Shown: positions 61,357-64,000 of the stretch, piece by piece | How the letters are laid out: each line of letters opens with the position of its first letter | How positions within the stretch are numbered: the stretch's first letter is position 1 | NCBI RefSeq assembly: GCF_029338195.1 | Contig: NZ_CP119780.1 | Span: 1-64,000 of the forward strand | DNA: 64,000 bases | Origin: Haloarcula litorea | GTDB taxonomy: Archaea > Halobacteriota > Halobacteria > Halobacteriales > Haloarculaceae | Direction: 5' to 3' | Made by a program: the position numbers and the translations under genes | Notes under the pieces: model-generated | Database searches by the model: none | What the model was told of the DNA's origin: nothing | What the model saw: the letters and a program-made list of their open reading frames with translations, nothing else

Positions 61357-61450
61357 ATCACGTCACACGTCTCGCCACGCCGAAATGAATCCTCCGGTGG
61401 TGCTGGCCTCGGCACCTACGTTTATCTGCGGGGGTGTCACATAGTAGGCT

Positions 61451-62626
61451 ATGGCGTCAGAGATTACCAGCATCGAGTCCGTCGAGTTCTCCTACCCCAT
61501 CGAGGACGTCGGGACGGACCAGCACGGGTTCAACCTCGTGTACGAACCGGGCGCGGTGACCGAACGGAAACTGTTCGGCCTCAAGATCCACACGGACGAG
61601 GGCATCACCGGGGAGTACGTCGGCGGGAACTCCCCGGCGGCGGCACAGATCAACACCTTCGCCGACTACCTCGTCGGGAAGAACCCTCTCGAACGGGAGC
61701 GTCACTGGAGCGAGATGAAACGGGCGCTGCGGAAGTACGACCGGATGGGCATCGGTCCCATCGACATCGCGCTGTGGGACTACGCCGGCAAGAAGTACGA
61801 CGCCCCCATCCACGAGATGTTGGGCACCTACCGGACGCGGTTCCCCGCCTACGCCTCGACCTACCACGGAGACGAGAACGGCGGGCTCGACACGCCCGAG
61901 GCGTTCGCCGACTTCGCCGAGGACTGCCTGGAGATGGGGTACGGCGGTTTCAAGATCCACGGCTGGGGCGGCAGCGAGGGGTCCCGCGACCTCGACCGGG
62001 AGGTCGACGCGGTCCACGCCGTCGGCGAGCGCGTCGGCGACGAGATGGACCTGATGCACGACCCGGCCTGCGAACTGGAGACCTACGCCGACGCGCTGAA
62101 ACTCGGCCGCGCGCTCGACGAGGAGGGGTTCTTCTGGTACGAGGACCCCTACCGGGACGGCGGCATCTCTCAGCACGCCCACCGGAAGCTCCGTCAGGCG
62201 CTCGATACCCCGATCCTCCAGACCGAACACGTCCGCGGGCTGGAGCCGGCGACCGACTTCGCCGCCAACGAGTCCACGGACTTCCTGCGGGCGGACCCCG
62301 AGTACGACGGCGGGATCACCGGCGCGATGAAACGCGCGAAGGTGGCGGAGGGCTTCGGGATGGACGTGGAGTTCCACGCGCCCGGACCGGCACAGCGCCA
62401 CTGTATCGCGGCGATCCGCAACACGAACTACTACGAGCTCGCGCTGGTCCACCCCGACTGCCCGAACACGCAGCCGCCGGTGTACGAGGGCGACTACTCC
62501 GACATGCTCGACACCGTCGACGACGAGGGGATGGTCACGGTGCCCGAGGGACCCGGCCTGGGCGTCGACTACGACTGGGACTACATCGAGTCGAACGCCA
62601 CCGGGAGCGTCCACACCTACGACTGA
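61451..62626 (+). CDS. Enolase-superfamily (mandelate racemase-type) sugar-acid dehydratase
   Basis: A 391-residue paralogue of the enzyme at 58512, with FKIHGWG, LMHDPACELETY, WYEDPYRDGGIS, LQTEHVRG, VEFHAPGPAQRHC and the shared ending GLGVDYDWDYIE. The start ATG 61451 has a TATA-like cgtttatctg 27 bp upstream. The Gfo/Idh/MocA gene starts 1 bp after its stop. Conserved acid/base residues are all present, so both copies are probably active, maybe on different epimers. Confidence 0.9.
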   Translation: MASEITSIESVEFSYPIEDVGTDQHGFNLVYEPGAVTERKLFGLKIHTDEGITGEYVGGNSPAAAQINTFADYLVGKNPLERERHWSEMKRALRKYDRMGIGPIDIALWDYAGKKYDAPIHEMLGTYRTRFPAYASTYHGDENGGLDTPEAFADFAEDCLEMGYGGFKIHGWGGSEGSRDLDREVDAVHAVGERVGDEMDLMHDPACELETYADALKLGRALDEEGFFWYEDPYRDGGISQHAHRKLRQALDTPILQTEHVRGLEPATDFAANESTDFLRADPEYDGGITGAMKRAKVAEGFGMDVEFHAPGPAQRHCIAAIRNTNYYELALVHPDCPNTQPPVYEGDYSDMLDTVDDEGMVTVPEGPGLGVDYDWDYIESNATGSVHTYD

Positions 62627-62627
62627 G

Positions 62628-63725
62628 ATGACCTACAGAGCCGGCATCATCGGAACCGGAGGCATCGCTGGGATGGGCATCCTCGGGATGCACGACGAGG
62701 AGGAGATCGGCGAGAAGAAGGTCAGGGCCAGCCACGCCGGCGGGTACGACGCGACGGAGGGCGTCGAACTGGTGGCCGTCGCCGACGTCGACGAGGACAC
62801 CCTCGAGCGGTTCGGGGAGGCCTGGGAGATCCCGCCGGACCGGCGGTACGTCGGCCACGAGTCGATGCTCGCGGCGGAGGACCTCGACCTCGTCTCCGTC
62901 TGCACGCCGTCGTACCTCCACGCCGACCACGTCGTCGACGCGGCCGAGTCGGCGGCAGACCCCGGGCTGATCTGGTGTGAGAAGCCCATCGCGTCGTCGG
63001 TCAGCGAGGCCGAGGAGATGGTCGCCGTCTGCGACGAGACGGACACGGAGCTCCTGATCAACCACTCGTTCCGGTTCACGACGAAGCTCCAGCGGCTCCG
63101 GGAGCTCGTCCAGACCCAGGACCTGCTGGGTGAGGTCCACGCCGTCGCGACGCAGTTCCGGATGGAGCTGTTGCGCAACTCCACGCACCTGCTGGACACG
63201 CTTGTGTACCTGCTGGACGCCCGCGCGGAGCGCGTCTCGGGCTACATCACCGGCGAGAACGAGGCCGTCGACTCGCTGCAGGCCGCGGAACGCGTCGACG
63301 ACGCCGGCGGCGGGGGGTTCGTGGTGATGGACGACGGGAGCTTCGTCACGATCGACTGTACCATCCCGCGGGAGCCGTCGTCGATGACCCTCCAGTTCGT
63401 CGGGAGCGACGGGAAGCTCTACCTCAACAACGACGACGGGGAGTGGCGCTACTGGCGGCTCGACGACGGCACCCACGTGGAGGACGACCTGCCGGGCATC
63501 GAGGGGGCCTGGACGTGGGACGAGGACTACCGCGACGCCTTCGCCAACGCCGCCGCCGACGCCGTGGCCGTCCTCGACGGAACCATCGAGAACCCCTCGA
63601 CTGGCGAGGAGGCGACGCGATCGCTGGAGATCATCGTCGGCTTCTACGTCTCCCACTACACCGGCGGGCAGGTGTCGATCCCGCTGGAGCGCCCGCTTCG
63701 AGACGTGACTATCACCTCCTGGTAG
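62628..63725 (+). CDS. Gfo/Idh/MocA-family oxidoreductase
   Basis: A 365-residue dehydrogenase: GIIGTGGIAGMGILGMHDEEE with the Rossmann glycines at the N-terminus, CTPSYLHADHVVDAA, WCEKPIASSVSEAEEM (Glu-Lys-Pro), and the C-terminal domain with FRMELLRNSTHLLDTLVYLLD. A 13-residue insertion (MGILGMHDEEEIGEKKVRASHAGG region) follows the glycine loop. It is transcribed directly after the second dehydratase. A sugar or aldonate oxidation is the expected role. Confidence 0.9.
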   Translation: MTYRAGIIGTGGIAGMGILGMHDEEEIGEKKVRASHAGGYDATEGVELVAVADVDEDTLERFGEAWEIPPDRRYVGHESMLAAEDLDLVSVCTPSYLHADHVVDAAESAADPGLIWCEKPIASSVSEAEEMVAVCDETDTELLINHSFRFTTKLQRLRELVQTQDLLGEVHAVATQFRMELLRNSTHLLDTLVYLLDARAERVSGYITGENEAVDSLQAAERVDDAGGGGFVVMDDGSFVTIDCTIPREPSSMTLQFVGSDGKLYLNNDDGEWRYWRLDDGTHVEDDLPGIEGAWTWDEDYRDAFANAAADAVAVLDGTIENPSTGEEATRSLEIIVGFYVSHYTGGQVSIPLERPLRDVTITSW

Positions 63726-63779
63726 CGGGTCGGAGCCGGGCCGGGGATGGAACGCGGCGGCGCGGCGTGAACCGGGGTT

Positions 63780-64000
63780 TCAGACCGTCGCCACGCCGTT
63801 GGCGAGGCTGCCGACGTTCTCGATGTCGATGTGGACCTCGTCGCCGGCCGCCAGCGAGAACCCCTCCTCCGGGACGAGCGAGGTGCCGGTCAGGAGGACC
63901 GCCGACTCCGGGACGGTGTTGTGCCGGCGGAGGTACGAGACCAGTTCCTCGCAGGTCCGGACCATCTCGCCCGTCGACGTCTCGCCCTCGTAGACCGTCT
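63780..64000 (-). CDS. FAH-family 2-keto-3-deoxy acid dehydratase, C-terminal part (5' end outside window)
   Basis: The last ~73 residues of a protein that continues beyond base 64000. It shows LTGTSLVPEEGFSLAAGD and IDIENVGSLANGV, the ending of FAH-fold enzymes of the 2-keto-3-deoxy-pentonate (arabinonate/xylonate) dehydratase type, which make 2-oxoglutarate semialdehyde. Its neighbours (dehydratase, Gfo/Idh/MocA) agree with pentose-acid oxidation. The N-terminal metal site is not in the window, so the assignment stays tentative. Confidence 0.7.
   Translation of the reverse strand, partial: TVYEGETSTGEMVRTCEELVSYLRRHNTVPESAVLLTGTSLVPEEGFSLAAGDEVHIDIENVGSLANGVATV

Noticed and set aside
1-64000. 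tRNA, rRNA, transposase, integrase or CRISPR features
   Set aside because: I looked for T-loop signatures, terminal inverted repeats with transposase frames and regularly spaced repeats and saw none I could support; a tRNAscan/ISfinder run would be needed to exclude them.

Overview
The window is a stretch of a haloarchaeal (class Halobacteria) chromosome or megaplasmid. The evidence is high G+C, very acidic predicted proteins (runs of Asp/Glu), TATA boxes about 27 bp upstream of many start codons (leaderless transcripts), Tat-type twin-arginine lipoproteins with Gly/Asp-rich linkers, F420/LLM-type oxidoreductases, a halobacterial SMC-like/RdfA pair and IclR regulators of the archaeal sugar-catabolic type. 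I cannot name the genus. No rRNA, tRNA, insertion sequence, integrase or CRISPR array was seen.

Almost the whole window is a catabolic island for sugars and sugar acids. 0.0-8.5 kb: an enoyl-CoA hydratase fragment, a glycerate 2-kinase, a GntP-type gluconate permease, a CoA-transferase, and a TAXI-type TRAP transporter (receptor, fused permease, small membrane protein). 8.6-16 kb: a minus-strand operon (LarA-like protein, SDR, cupin, FAH-family hydrolase, then UspA) divergent from two overlapping enolase-superfamily dehydratases and a glutaryl-CoA dehydrogenase. 16-22.4 kb: an MFS transporter plus a D-2-hydroxyacid dehydrogenase, divergent from an IclR regulator, then the SMC-like (Sph3-type) and RdfA cell-shape genes. 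23-28 kb: an SDR, an L-rhamnose mutarotase, an amidohydrolase-type lactonase, and LutB/A-LutC lactate oxidation genes. 28-39.3 kb: a CUT1 sugar ABC importer, a zinc dehydrogenase, an L-rhamnonate-dehydratase-like enzyme, an LLM oxidoreductase, a leaderless solute-binding-like protein, IclR, and a second FAH hydrolase. 39.8-45.8 kb: a lipoprotein, an SDR, a second LLM enzyme, an aldo/keto reductase, a second mutarotase, a mannonate-dehydratase-like enzyme and an SMP-30 lactonase. 45.9-54.9 kb: a CUT2 importer, a transaldolase-family enzyme, a PfkB kinase, IclR, an HpaI-type aldolase, a Gfo/Idh/MocA oxidoreductase and a UlaG-like metal hydrolase. 54.9-64 kb: a second CUT2 importer, UspA, two paralogous enolase-superfamily dehydratases, a lactonase, an SDR, a Gfo/Idh/MocA enzyme and a third FAH enzyme cut by the window end.

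Read together, the genes supply every step of non-phosphorylative oxidation of deoxy-sugars and sugar acids: import, mutarotation, oxidation to lactone, lactone hydrolysis, dehydration to 2-keto-3-deoxy acids, then aldol cleavage, or oxidation and diketo-acid hydrolysis to pyruvate plus lactate, with lactate burned by Lut proteins. Substrate assignments to individual clusters are inference.

Two features cut across the annotation. First, 11 genes carry 13 frame breaks. They lie in short G/C homopolymers or in GCGC runs, they are all left of 38.3 kb, and each restores a full-length conserved protein when repaired; they look like sequencing or assembly errors, so I annotate these genes as intact. 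Second, several exact inverted repeats recur in intergenic DNA: GTTCGA-N5-TCGAAC around the iclR/Sph3 region, and TAACACGAGTA-containing repeats at 22.6 and 51.9 kb. They look like operators of regulons inside the island.
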